A stretch of 64,000 nucleotides of DNA from Archivesica marissinica (Eukaryota; Mollusca; Bivalvia; Venerida; Vesicomyidae). This document shows positions 35,401 to 50,400 of this stretch, one piece after another (within the stretch, counting starts at the first letter, position 1; the number at the start of each line of letters is the position of its first letter). The notes below the pieces were generated by a model. That model ran no database searches and was not told the origin of the DNA. It was given only the letters and a program-made list of their open reading frames with translations. A program made the translations under genes and the position numbers. The stretch lies in assembly GCA_014843695.1 (NCBI GenBank), contig CM026390.1, forward strand, positions 8,998,977 to 9,062,976. The letters are read 5' to 3'.

Positions 35401-38400
35401 ATCTACCATATTCTTCCATCTGAAGCATTGAACATATCTACCATATTCTACCATCTGAAGTATTGAACATATCTACCGTATTCTACCATCTGAAGCATTG
35501 AACATATCTACCATATTCTTCCATTAAAGCATTGAACATATCTACCGTATTCTTCCATTAAAGCATTGAACATATCTACCATATTCTTCCATTAAAGCAT
35601 TGAACATATCTACCATATTCTTCCATTAAAGCATTGAACATATCTACCATATTCTTCCATTAAAGCATTGAACATATCTACCATATTCTTCCATTAAAGC
35701 ATTAAACATGTCTACCGTATTCTACCATCTGAAGCATTGAACATATCTACCGTATTCTTCCATCTGAAGCATTGAACATATCTACCATATTCTTCCATCT
35801 GAAGCATTGAACATATCTACCGTATTCTACCATCTGAAGCATTGAACATATATACCGTATTCTTCCATTAAAGCATTGAACATATCTACCGTATTCTACC
35901 ATCTGAAGCATTGAACATATCTACCATATTCTTCCATTAAAGCATTAAACATATCTACCGTATTCTACCATCTTAAGCATTGAACATATCTACCATATTC
36001 TTCCATTAAAGCATTGAACATATCTACCGTATTCTTCCATCTGAAGCATTGAACATATCTACCATATTCTTCCATCTGAAGCATTGAACATATCTACCGT
36101 ATTCTACCATCTTAAGCATTGAACATATCTACCGTATTCTTCCATTAAAGCATTGAACATATCTACCGTATTCTACCATCTGAAGCATTGAACATATCTA
36201 CCGTATTCTACCATCTTAAGCATTGAACATATCTACCGTATTCTTCCATTAAAGCATTGAACATATCTACCATATTCTTCCATTAAAGCATTACACATAT
36301 CTACCGTATTCTACCATCTGAAGTATTGAATATATCTACCGTATTCTTCCATCTGAAGCATTGAACATATCTACCGTATTCTACCATCTTAAGCATTGAA
36401 CATATCTACCGTATTCTACCATCTGAAGCATTGAACATATCTACCATATTCTTCCATTAAAGCAGTGAACATATCTACCGTATTCTTCCATTAAAGCATT
36501 GAACATATCTTCCGTATTCTACCATCTGAAGCAATGAACATATCTACCGTATTCTTCCATTAAACATATCTACCGTATTCTACCATCTGAAGCATTGAAC
36601 ATATCTACCATATTCTTCCATTAAAGCATTAAACACTCACAAATCTCCATCCTGGTCTTGTACTGCCATGAGGAATCGTTGAACCATCAGTAACGAACGG
36701 ATATCTCCCGACGAAGCATAATATTGTAACGCCTGCGACGTCTTCATCGCTAGATTCAACATTGGATCCATTTCTGTTTGAACTGAAAGTAAATGAACAA
36801 CGAGTCAATTTCATGTGTGAACAAATCTCTCCTGCTGGCCCCTAATATCCTCCGATGTCAGCCACTTTGAAATATCTGTTTGGAGATTCAACGAGCACTT
36901 TGTGAACTGAAGTAGCTTAAAACTGCTATTAGTCTTGGTGGTCATTATGTCCAGTACACCGAGTGAAACTGAGGGCGGTTGATGCAATGATTCTATATAA
37001 CAAACTTGGTGAAAAATAAGCAAAGCACAACAATTTGAATAAACTGAAAGAGTTGGAAGCAAGGCAAGGCAAGTCGAGGAGAGGTGGACACCCTGTCATG
37101 TGATTCATGAGTCATTTAACCCATTGCCTGCTGTGTAAATAAAATCACATTTGCAAACAACATACATCCAGATCAGCCACAGCTTAAACCCGCATCTGAT
37201 CAGGATCTATATTGTTTGCTATCCAGCCAAGTGTTTTAGCTCCACTATCCGAATAGCAAACAGCATAGAGCCAGATAAGATGGCACAGAATGTGCCGTCT
37301 GATCAGGCTCTATGCTGTTTGCAAAAGTGATCTTATCTGCCACTAACGTGCAAAGTGTTAATGCTTTCCAATTTTGAAGCATATCTCAAAGCCATTACCA
37401 CATTCCACATACAATATAATAGTATATCTTTATATGCTGCTGACTTTAGATAGAAAGAGTACAAAGTCATAAATAATAAATGTAACCCATTCAACACCAA
37501 GTAACTGACATGGACTGGTGCATCATATATTTAGACCAATAAATTATAATAAGAAAATTACATTTCGACCAGTTCATTTATCAAAATGGGTAATTTTGTC
37601 TAAAAATAGTAATATTGCTGACAAATAAGTGCAGATCCTGATGAGACGGCTCGTCATCTGGATCTACACTTTTTGCAAGCCTATTTAGAGGTGCGTAGTG
37701 TTGAAAGCGTTAATCATATTGTATTATTGGTTTAAACAGTATTTATTCCAATAAATTTACAAGTATAACACAAAAAATGATACATATTGTATTATTAGAG
37801 GCCCGTAGTGTTGAAAGGGTAAATCATATTGTATTATTAGAGGCCCGTAGTGTTGAAAGGGTTAATCATATTGTATTATTAGAGGCCCGTAGTGTTGAAA
37901 GGGTTAATCATATTGTATTATTAGAGGCCCGTAGTGTTGAAAGGGTAAATCATATTGTATTATTAGAGGCCCGTAGTGTTGAAAGGGTTAATCATATTGT
38001 ATTATTAGAGGCCCATAGTGTTGAAAGGGTTAATCATATTGTATTATTAGAGGCCCGTAGTGTTGAAAGGGTTAATCATATTGTATTATTAGAGGTGCAT
38101 AGTGTTGAAAGGGTTAATCATATTGTATTATTAAAGATGTATAGTGTTGAAAGGGTTAATCATATTGTATTATTAGAGGCCCGTAGTGTTGAAAGGGTTA
38201 ATCATATTGTATTATTAGAGGCCCGTAGTGTTGAAAGGGTTAATCATATTGTATTATTAGAGGCCCGTAGTGTTGAAAGGGTTAATCATATTGTATTATT
38301 AGAGGCCCGTAGTGTTGAAAGGGTTAATCATATTGTATTATTAGAGGCCCGTAGTGTTGAAAGGGTTAATCATATTGTATTATTAGAGGCCCGTAGTGTT

Positions 38401-41400
38401 GAAAGGGTTAATCATATTGTATTATTAGAGGCCCGTAGTGTTGAAAGGGTTAATCATATTGTATTATTAGAGGCCCGTAGTGTTGAAAGGGTTAATCATA
38501 TTGTATTATTAGAGGCCCGTAGTGTTGAAAGGGTTAATCATATTGTATTATTAGAGGCCCGTAGTGTTGAAAGGGTTAATCATATTGTATTATTAGAGGC
38601 CCGTAGTGTTGAAAGGGTTAATCATATTGTATTATTAGAGGCCCGTAGTGTTGAAAGGGTTAATCATATTGTATTATTAGAGGCCCGTAGTGTTGAAAGG
38701 GTTAATCATATTGTATTATTAGAGGCCCGTAGTGTTGAAAGGGTTAATCATATTGTATTATTAGAGGCCCGTAGTGTTGAAAGGGTTAATCATATTGTAT
38801 TATTAGAGGTGCGTAGTGTTGAAAGGGTTAATCATATTGTATTATTAAAGGTGTGTAGTGTTGAAAGGGTTAATCATATTGTATTATTAGAGGCCCGTAG
38901 TGTTGAAAGGGTTAATCATATTGTATTATTAGAGGCCCGTAGTGTTGAAAGGGTTAATCATATTGTATTATTAGAGGCCCGTAGTGTTGAAAGGGTTAAT
39001 CATATTGTATTATTAGAGGCCCGTAGTGTTGAAAGGGTTAATCATATTGTATTATTAGAGGCCCGTAGTGTTGAAAGGGTTAATCATATTGTATTATTAG
39101 AGGCCCGTAGTGTTGAAAGGGTTAATCATATTGTATTATTAGAGGCCCGTAGTGTTGAAAGGGTTAATCATATTGTATTATTAGAGGCCCGTAGTGTTGA
39201 AAGGGTTAATCATATTGTATTATTAGAGGTGCATAGTGTTGAAAGGGTTAATCATATTGTATTATTAGAGGCCCGTAGTGTTGAAAGGGTTAATCATATT
39301 GTATTATTAGAGGCCCGTAGTGTTGAAAGGGTTAATCATATTGTATTATTAGAGGCCCGTAGTGTTGAAAGGGTTAATCATATTGTATTATTAAAGGTGC
39401 ATAGTGTTGAAAGGGTTAATCATATTGTATTATTAGAGGCCCGTAGTGTTGAAAGGGTTAATCATATTGTATTATTAGAGGCCCGTAGTGTTGAAAGGGT
39501 TAATCATATTGTATTATTAAAGGTGTATTCCCGTTCAAAAATAAGAAATTGCACTGTATGCGAGTGTCTCATTTTTTATGCCAACAATAAGGAACTTTTA
39601 ACCCTTTCCCTCATAGAAGCACCTCAGGACGCCATTACCAATACGACATACATTGACAATGTAGTAGCCAAACCAATGTTCATAACAAAGGCCGGAATCT
39701 CATGTAGTTCCAGTAATATCTATGGAGGTGGGATAGATATGGCGACTATTTATCCACTGCATGATAGCTAAGTGGAGCTACGAAGAGAATGAAAATAAAC
39801 TAGTCAAAAATAAGATTATATATATTTTCAACAATGTTCAAGTACATTAAAAAGGTTAAAAATGATGGATTTCATTGCTGCAAAACTTGTGTAACACTGG
39901 TTTTGTGAAACGAATACAATTAACATCAATTAACCCAGCCAGCTATAATCCGATTAAGCCAATCAGCGATCGATAAAAGCGACGCATCTTCAGCAACCGT
40001 AAGTGTTATCAAATAGCCGCCATTTTTGCTCGACAACTTGTTGTGTTTATCGGTGTCTAGACAATTCTCATCACGTGACTAGTGGGAGGAGCTATAGGCT
40101 AGTCGTCGTCATGTCAATTGTATGATTGCAACATTTTAAGAAATTGTGACAGTTTGAACAGGAATATAACTTTAATACTACTACTGTGAAGTGGTGATAG
40201 CGCAGTGGTAACGCGTTCGTATCAGGTGTGAAATACTACTACTGTGAAGTCATGATAGAGCAATGGTAACGCGTTCGTATCAGGTGTGAAATACTACTAC
40301 TGTGAAGTCATGATAGAGCAATGGTAACGCGTTCGTATCAGGTGTGAAATACTACTACTGTGAAGTCATGATAGAGCAATGGTAACGCGTTCGTATCAGG
40401 TGTGAAATACTACTACTGTGAAGTCATGATAGAGCAATGGTAACGCGTTCGTATCAGGTGTGAAATACTACTACTGTGAAGTCATGATAGAGCAATGGTA
40501 ACGCGTTCGTATCAGGTGTGAAATACTACTACTGTGAAGTCATGATAGAGCAATGGTAACGCGTTCGTATCAGGTGTGAAATACTACTACTGTGAAGTCA
40601 TGATAGAGCAATGGTAACGCGTTCGTATCAGGTGTGAAATACTACTACTGTGAAGTCATGATAGAGCAATGGTAACGCGTTCGTATCAGGTGTGAAATAC
40701 TACTACTGTGAAGTCATGATAGAGCAATGGCAACGCGTTCGTATCATGTGCGAAAGGCCCAGCTGGAGCCGCTACAATTGTGCCCTTAGGCATTTAAATT
40801 CCACGTTGCCTCTTCTCTCTCCCTCGTGGAATGAGGTCTCAAGAGTAATTAATATAAGTTGTAAGAACTCGTTTCGCAATCGAGCTAAAATAAAGTTGCA
40901 TAAAATAATCAAAAAAATAATAATACTTACAAAACAAAATATATTTGCACAAGATTACAATGCTAAAGCGTACTGTTCCCAAAAAATAATTTGCAAAACT
41001 TTATTTAAATATAACATATTCCATAATTATACATTGTATCTTATTGAATGTTTTCCTACAAAGAAGATATGCTGTCAGTTAGCAAGGTGGTTTTTGCATT
41101 GCATACATTTAGTGCAAAGTCTGTTTGTCTTTCCTTGTTGAGAGATCAAGATCGTACTACAATTGGCTGAACAGCCAGGTCTTTCAATGCAGGTTATTGA
41201 GCCGTTATCCCCTTTAAGGTGTACCGTAATTCCCCCTTTAATAATGTGGATCATATCTCTCATGCCTCTATACATCAGGTTATAACTTAAATCTTGCAGA
41301 ATGTACGAACATTGATGAGAACTATCAGGAAGTGATCCTCACCAACATGTCATTTATTTTATTTCTGTAAACATTACTAAACAAGCACCATAACAACACT

Positions 41401-44400
41401 GCTTTATTGATTATTAAATCCAGCTTGTGGAATTATATGTCAACTGGGGAAATCCAATGGTTTTTAACTTTTTATGTATACTAAACCATTATAACTCGCA
41501 TGCTAGCAGTGTAATTGCTCTTTGCATGACTTTTCATGCACAAATAAGAAAAACACATTAATGAATTGTCGTCTGCTACAATTATTCCAACTATTTACAG
41601 CCTTTATTTGATCCAGCATGCAGAGATATTATGACCTATGCACAGATAAGACATTTTGTAGAACTGGGTTTGCATAGTGTGTATTTGTGAGTTTGTGGCT
41701 CAACTAACGTGACCGTGACCCATCCTATGATACGCATGTAGCATATTAATGTACAATAATAATTCATAATTGGATAAAATAATGCTGCTTGTATCAATAA
41801 CAATATAAAATCAAATAGAAATCTAAATCTTACCAAATATAAATTATATTCAAATTGAATATCTCAGTCTTTTAAAGCAGCCTTATATGTATGGAATAAA
41901 AGATATTTGAAAAATTCTAATTTTACGTATGAGTAGCAATGCTGATAAGCATTCTTACATTATAATTGGTTTTTTTGCGATAAAACTAAATCGAAAGCGA
42001 AAGTAGGACTTTCCGGGTCGATCGGTCACGCACTTGTTTACAATCGTAACACATTGTCCGCACTTGTTTACAATCGTAAAGCATCGTCCCGTCCCCATTT
42101 GTCCCAGGTTGTCTTTTTTCATTGAATTACTTGATATGCTGATTCATACCTCTGTTATCTAAGTCTTTTAAGGACATGTCTACATCCCCGCGAGGGGTTC
42201 GACATTAGAGGAAGATAGATAGATAGTCTTTCATGTTCAAAATATGTGACATTCCCATGTGCTTTTCTACATCCGCTGTTGTTTCATGCACGCATGCTGT
42301 GCGTGTTTACATTTCTTTTGTTGATAAACAATTCACGTATACGACAGTGTATATTTATTGGATTTTTATCGTTTCTGAGCGACTATTTCGATTTTTGTAA
42401 ACACACATACATTAGTATTTATATTTTACCAAAAACATCCTTTATTACGATATAGTGCTGCTTTATAGAACGATAATAAGATGAAAGAACTGGCTGGCTT
42501 TCATCATTTAAATGAAAGATAACCACAAAACAAACCAAAACCTAATAATGCGCCTTGTAAATTACCTCCAAATAAATATAATGGACCGTTATTATTTCTC
42601 ATCTTATTTTACAAATCGACACAATGACCACACTCGGAAACTGAAACAATGACCACACTCGGAAACTGAAACAATGACCACACTCGGAAACTGAAACAAT
42701 GACCACACTCGGAAACTGAAGATAGATGAGAACAAGATATAGATGAGAACAAGAGATAGATGAGAACAAGAGATAGATGGGAACAAGAGATAGATGGGAA
42801 CAAGATATAGATGGGAACAAGAGATAGATGGGAACAAGATATAGATGGGAACAAGAGATAGATTGGAACAAGAGATAGATGGGAACAAGAGATAGATGGG
42901 ATCAAGAGATAGATGGGAACAAGAGATAGATGGGAACAATAGATAGATGGGAACAAGAGATAGATGGGAACAAGAGATAGATGAGAACAAGATATAGATG
43001 GGAACAAGAGATAGATGGGAACAAGATATAGATGGGAACAAGAGATAGATTGGAACAAGAGATAGATGGGAACAAGAGATAGATGGGAACAAGAGATAGA
43101 TGGGAACAAGAGATAGATGGGAACAATAGATAGATGGGAACAAGAGATAGATGAGAACAAGAGATAGATGGGAACAAGAGATAGATGAGAACAAGATATA
43201 GATGGGAACAAGAGATAGATGGGAACAAGAGATAGATGAGAACAAGACATAGATGGGAACAAGAGATAGATGGGAACAAGATATAGATGGGAACAAGAGA
43301 TAGATGGGAACAAGAGATAGATGGGAACAAGAGATAGATGGGAACAAGAGATAGATGAGAACAAGATATAGATGGGAACAAGATATAGATGGGAACAAGA
43401 GATAGATGGGAACAATATATAGATGGGAACAAGAGATAGATTGGAACAAGAGATAAATGGGAACAAGAGATAGATGGGAACAAGAGATAGATGGGAACAA
43501 TAGATAGATGGGAACAAGAGATAGATGAGAACAAGAGATAGATGAGAACAAGAGATAGATGGGAACAAGAGATAGATGGGAACAAGAGATAGATGGGAAC
43601 AAGAGATAGATGGGAACAAGAGATAGATGGGAACAAGAGATAGATGAGAACAAGATATAGATGGGAACAAGAGATAGATGGGAACAATAGATAGATGGGA
43701 ACAAGAGATAGATGAGAACAAGAGATAGATGAGAACAAGAGATAGATGGGAACAATAGATAGATGAGAACAAGATATAGATGGGAACAAGAGATAGATGG
43801 GAACAAGAGATAGATGAGAACAAGATATAGATGGGAACAAGAGATATATGGGAACAAGAGATAGATGGGAACAAGATATAGATGGGAACAAGAGATAGAT
43901 GGGAACAAGAGATAGATGGGAACAAGAGATAGATGAGAACAAGATATAGATGGGAACAAGAGATAGATGGGAACAAGAGATAGATGGGAACAAGGAATTA
44001 CTATTTGTGCACAATCACGGAATTTGTGGTTTGTTTAAGTTTTATGATTATAACTGAAGAACAATGAGGCATGCAATATATTAATATTCCAATAACAAAA
44101 TTAGCATTCTTATTCTGAGCCAAATAAACAATTAGAATGTCATTATCCATTCATGTGAACCTATGCAACAGCCGAAGGGGGAATTTATGAAGAATGTACA
44201 ATCAAAACTGTGTTAGTGGTCACCACCATTAAGCAGCCAACCTGTATTAACCCTTTCAACACCACAGACCTCTAAATAGGCTTACAAAAAGTATAGATCC
44301 AGATGAGCCGTCTCATCAGGATCTGCACTTTTTGCCAGTGATATGACTATTTTTAGACATAATTACCCATTTTGATAAATGAACTTGTCCAAATGTGATT

Positions 44401-47400
44401 TTCTGATTCATTTATTGGTTTATGAATATCATGGACCAGTCCATGTGAGTTATAAGTTTGATGTTTTTTGAGATATAATAATTTCTGAAATCGGACTCAT
44501 TTTGACAAAAGTTCAATGTCAGTCTTGGGGGTGTGCGACTTGCTAGGGGGCAGGGAATAACCCCTAGAAACAGTATGCAAGTTATCAAAGCATTAAATTT
44601 GACGCTTTTTTAATTGTATTCAAATATGTAATTGTTGGAGCCGTGGCCTGAAAGGTGACTGTTTAGTCTCACTTTACACTAAAGTGGGCGAGACAAAAAC
44701 ACATTAATGAATTGTCGTCTGCTACAATTATTTGAACTATTTACCCCCCCCCCCATCACACATACTGCAAACAGACCCCAGAAACAACCCCCTAGTAACA
44801 ATAATATGGGGGAAATGTAAGAATTTATCAATCAATAAATGTTACTTCATTATACAATAGCGTAGGTGTCATACACTCACCAAGATAACGTGTTTTCATC
44901 ACTATAATAATTTAAAGAAACGTATTAGTTTTTTATCCAATTTCAAAGTAACTTTGCACAGCATCAAAAAATGAAAACACAAATTAATATGCAAAGATCT
45001 TGGCGTAAATCAAACATAAAACCCACAAATGCACAAGGGTGAATTCCCGTCACTTCCTATTTGTGTTCATGTCGGCCAATATCAGCAAATATAGGACCGT
45101 ATGATGATATAGTATCAGTTCAGTATTTCTTGTGAACAAAGGGCTTCATGTTTCACACGGGGATTTTGTGTTTAACCCATTCAACCCCAAGTAACTGACA
45201 TGGATTGGTGCATGCTATTTTTAGACCAATAAATTAATAAGAAAATTACCTTTGAACCAGTTCATTTATCAAAATGGGTAATTTTATCTAAAAATAGTAA
45301 TAATTATTACTGGCAAAAAAGTGCAGATCCTGATGAGACGGCTCGTTACGAGCCGGCTCATCTGGATCTACACTTTTCATAAGCCTATTTAGAGGCCTGT
45401 GGGGTTGAAAGGGTTAATATAGATGTATATAGTATATCCTACAATACCACAGGAGCTGGAAATTGTACCCAGAAGGCACCACATGTATCATTGCAATATC
45501 CTCCATAAATGACCTGTGCTCGCTGGATTAGCCGTCCAACGTATTAACCACTGGACTACAGATCCGTCTGTCGACACAATGTGTGTGTTTTACGTTTATT
45601 TATCGTCGCTACCGGTTGCCTATATGAGCGACGCCTCCTGAAGAGATTAGTCATTTTAGATTTTTGGAGGATAATGCAATGATACAGACAGAGACCCATT
45701 CCAGAATCTCCTCTGGTTCTTTTACGTGCATGGTGTAAAGCACCGACACGAGACCTCGGTTTAAAGTCCCTTCTGAAAGACTGTTATTTTATTAGGGTCA
45801 GACGGGGGATGGAACCTGTGATCCCTGGATTACCAGTCGAGCGTGTTACCACTGGACTACAGATCCGTGTTGTATGGTCCCTGCACTTATATATCCTGGA
45901 AGGCTGGTTAATATTTCCTATTACCGTATGCTTACGGTTAATTCATACACAAATGTTACAAACAGGAAAATTAATCATCCTCGAATAATGCATGATGAAG
46001 TAGGCCCTTCCCCTTGTCCAGACTAAATACTGGTATATGACTGATCAATTCGTAAGGTCACCTATTTTTCTGAGAATGTGGTTTGTTTTCTAATAATTAT
46101 TTCCATTAATTTCCATTGCATCTCTCACAAAACAACAACAACAATCCCCAGCAAGGGTGTAGAAACAACAACAATCCCCAGCAGGGTTGTAGAAACAATA
46201 ACAACAATCCCCAACAGGGGTGTAGAAACAACAACAATCCCCAGCAGGGGTGTAGAAACAACAACAATCCCCAGCAGGGTTGTAGACACAACAACAATCC
46301 CCAGCAGGGGTGTAGAAACAACAACAATCCCCAGCAGGGGTGTAGAAACAATAACAACAATCCCCAGCAGGGGTGTAGAAACAATAACAACAATCCCCAG
46401 CAGGGGTGTAAAACAACAACAATCCCCAGCAGGGGTGTAGAAACAACAACAATCCCCAGCAGGGGTGTAGAAACAAACAACAACGGGTTGTAGAAACAAC
46501 AACAATCCCCAACAGGGTTGTAGAAACAACAACAATCCCCAGCAGGGGTGTAGAAACAATAACAATCCCCAGCAGGTGTGTAGAAACAACAACAATCCCC
46601 AACAGGGGTGTAGAAACAACAACAGGAGCCATCAGGAGTGTAGAAACAACAACAATCCCCAGCAGGGGTGTAGAAACAACAACAATCCCTAGCAGGGGTG
46701 TAGAAACAACAACAATCCCCAGCAGGGTTGTAGAAACAACAACAATCCCCAGCAGGGTTGTAGAAACAATAACAACAATCCCCAGCAGGGGTGTAGAAAC
46801 AACAACAATCCCCAGCAGGGGTGTAGAAACAACAACAATCCCCAGCAGGGTTGTAGAAACAATAACAACAATCCCCAGCAGGGTTGTAGAAACAACAACA
46901 ACAATCCCCAGCAGGGGTGTAGAAACAACAACAATCCCAAGCAGGGTTGTAGAAACAACAACAATCCGCAGCAGGGGTGTAGAAACAACAACAGAAGCCA
47001 TCAGGAGTGTAGAAACAACAACAGGAGCCATCAGGAGTGTAGAAACAACAACAGGAGCCATCAGGAGTGTAGAAACAACAACAGGAGCCATCAGGAGTGT
47101 AGATACAACAACAGGAGCCATCAGGAGTGTAGAAACAACAACAGGAGCCATCAGGAGTGTAGAAACAACAACAGGAGCCATCAGGAGTGTAGATACAACA
47201 ACAGGAGCCATCAGGAGTGTAGATACAACAACAGGAGCCATCAGGAGTGTAGAAACAACAACAGGAGCCATCAGGAGTGTAGATACAACAACAGGAGCCA
47301 TCAGGAGTGTAGATACAACAACAGGAGCCATCAGGAGTGTAGAAACAACAACAGGAGCCATCAGGAGTGTAGATACAACAACAGGAGCCATCAGGAGTGT

Positions 47401-50400
47401 AGATACAACAACAGGAGCCATCAGGAGTGTAGAAACAACAACAGCAGCCATCAGGAGTGTAGAAACAACAACAGGAGCCATCAGGAGTGTAGAAACAACA
47501 ACAGGAGCCATCAAGAGTGTAGAAACAACAACAGGAGCCATCAGGAGTGTAGATACAACAACAGGAGCCATCAGGAGTGTAGAAACAACAACAGGAGCCA
47601 TCAGGAGTGTAGAAACAACAACAGGAGCCATCAGGAGTGTAGAAACAACAACAGGAGCCATCAGTAGTGTAGAAACAACAACAGGAGCCATCAGGAGTGT
47701 AGAAACAACAACAGGAGCCATCAGGAGTGTAGAAACAACAACAGGAGCCATCAGGAGTGTAGAAACAACAACAGGAGCCATCAGGAGTGTAGATACAACA
47801 ACAGGAGCCATCAGGAGTGTAGAAACAACAACAGGAGCCATCAGGAGTGTAGAAACAACAACAGGAGCCATCAGGAGTGTAGAAACAACAACAGGAGCCA
47901 TCAGGGGTGTAGATACAACAACAATCCCCAACAGGGGTGTAGAATAGATGTAGATACAATTGGAATTGATGGAGCCGATGTAGGGAGTTCCATGTATCCT
48001 CAGATTATTATTAATACGTACAATGTACATGTATTTCGTTTCCTGCATTTCACGCCATTTTGATTGGATGTTTTTGAAATTAATAATCTAATATTGACAG
48101 CAAGGGTAAGTAAAACTAAACACCCAACCTGGCAGCGAGTAGAAGAGTTGTTAGTGTACACATAATTAAAAGAAGCTATTATAAACAAATCGTTACCTGC
48201 TGTGTGAGTTTTGTGTACAGATTCAGCTTGAACACTCGTTTCCGTGGTTCCAACAGTTTTCCTAGCAACAGTTGGTTCCCTGTCATCTTTGGACGATTGA
48301 GAAACCAGTGGTTGCCTAGCAATAATATTTTCCGCTACATCTGCTGTGAACGGTGTTGGTTGTGTCATCTGCTGTTCCGATAAGTTAACAGCTTTTGTCA
48401 TTATCTCTGGTTCTAATTTATCCGTCTGTTTCAGCAACTTATTCACTGACCCTGCTGATCTTGGTACCAAGTCATTCATGTCAAATTTATCTGTCCTTGC
48501 ACAGTCCACTTCATCATAGCCTTCGCTGGGAACACAACCCAACACATCAATCACGTCCTGTAAATCTGAATAACCTCCTGCGCCCCGGGCCTGCCACGCA
48601 CAAGACTGAGCCCCATAAGTTTGTGCAAACCCACCTAGCTGGGCATCCATTGCTTTCACACTAGATTCTTGATAATTGACATACTGATTCGCTGTCAGGT
48701 TGGTTTGATTAAAAAGTTCTGCATTCAGCTGTGCACTTGTCCACATAAAGTCGGCTTCCAAATTGTCAGAAGACAGAGTGGAGACTTGGCCTGGTTCTGT
48801 AACATGTTCTAATTTTAGATCGCCCATTGTCAGCTGGAGGTTTGACTGTATCTGGGTATTCTGGCTGCTTGGTATGACACTCTCAGTCACTTGGATACTT
48901 TGTGGTCCCGCTATCGTCTGCTGGATACAAGCCACAGGGATGCTTTGAGATCCAATTATAATTTGCTGGGAACCAAGATTAGTTGGTGACAACGTGGGAT
49001 GCATCTGTTGTTGTGGGGAAAGAGCCCCGGGGCTAAGCTGAGAGATGGATGTTTGTCCAATATTCATAGGGGAATCAACCATCATTGCTCCATTGCTGTA
49101 CGGTGAGGTAGCCGACAAGGTGCTACTATTGGGTGAAACAGCTCCAAGTGTTTGAGATGCACTTCCACTAAAGTACTGAGGCGAACCAAGACCTTGCAAC
49201 TGAGCCATTGGTGGACTCATGTTCGAGACTTCTTCATATACAAATTCTGTGGAGTTAGCGATGATGTTTGCAGGTGCCTCTGTGTACAGGGCAGGTGCTA
49301 TCGGCTGATGAAAGGATGGCAGAGTTCGTTTGGCGAGCAAAACTTGCCGACCTACAACATTTTAAAGTACATAAAATATTAATCAATATATTTCCATGTG
49401 TTAATTGACTTTATTTGTAAAAACTAGCGTTCTGAAGTCATTTAATTTAATTATTTTGTATAAAATCTACTTTTAATTAGTTCCCAATAACATGTACATG
49501 TGGATTTTTATCTCCGACAGGCTCAAGACATTTTTATCTCCGACAGGCTCAAGACATTTTTATCTCCGACAGGCTCAAGACATTTTTATCTCCGACAGAC
49601 TCAAGACATTTTTATCTCCGACAGGCTCAAGACATTTTTCAGGTTATGACTTGGTGTATGTATATAATGTGACATGAACATAAATGAACTGTTTTATAAG
49701 ACAATAGTTTTGGTTTTGTTTGTTTTAGGGCTTAACCCTTTCAACACCACAGACCTCTAAATAGGCTTACAAAAAGTGTAGATCCAGATGAGCCGGCTCG
49801 TGACGAGCCGTCTCATCAGGATCTGCACTTTTTTCAAGTAATATAACTATTTTTAGAAAATAAATTACCCATTTTGATAAATGAACTGATCCAAATGTAA
49901 TTTTGTTATTAATTTATTGGTCTAAAAATATCATGGACCAGTCCATGTCAGTTACTTGGTGTTGAATGGGTTAACGTCGCACCAACATCTTAGGTCATAC
50001 GACGAATCTCCAGCTACTCCGGGTGAAGGAAGACACCAGGTGTCCTATTGAACAGTATTTCAGGCACGGATGGGCACCTAGGTAGAACCACCGACCTTCT
50101 GCAAGTCTGTTGGATAGCTTCCTCCCATGAAATGAATTTGACAATGGTATTCGAGCCCAAAGCAGGGCGAGTGACGATCCTCTTATAGAACTGATCCATG
50201 GACATTATCGTTACTTACTGCCTAAGTTTAAGGGTCTTTGTCCAAATGCAGACGTCAGTGGGATATTATTGAAATCTGGAATGGCTGAAATAGGAAGAAG
50301 TACATTATTACTGACTTTTATCTTCACTGTGCAACAAGTTATTTAAAAAGTTTAAACTTTATTTATTTTACAACGATTGCGAAGCAAGTTCTAACAACTT

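Noticed and set aside
33775..36634. Possible CRISPR-like array
   Set aside because: Units are contiguous with no unique spacers, the genome is animal and no associated genes exist; it is a satellite.
37777..39771. 664-codon open frame of [14 protein letters not shown] repeats
   Set aside because: The 42-bp unit is a MITE end repeated in tandem; a multiple-of-three unit without stops stays open by chance. It lies antisense within an NF-kappaB intron.
42604..44014. Overlapping 370-455 codon frames rich in Ser/Cys/His/Leu
   Set aside because: Three minus-strand frames are open at once because the 17-bp unit cycles through all frames; typical of a satellite, not a gene.
46090..48048. 617-652 codon frames of [10 protein letters not shown] or [10 protein letters not shown] repeats
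   Set aside because: Product of the 30-bp array, open in several frames; no unique sequence attached.
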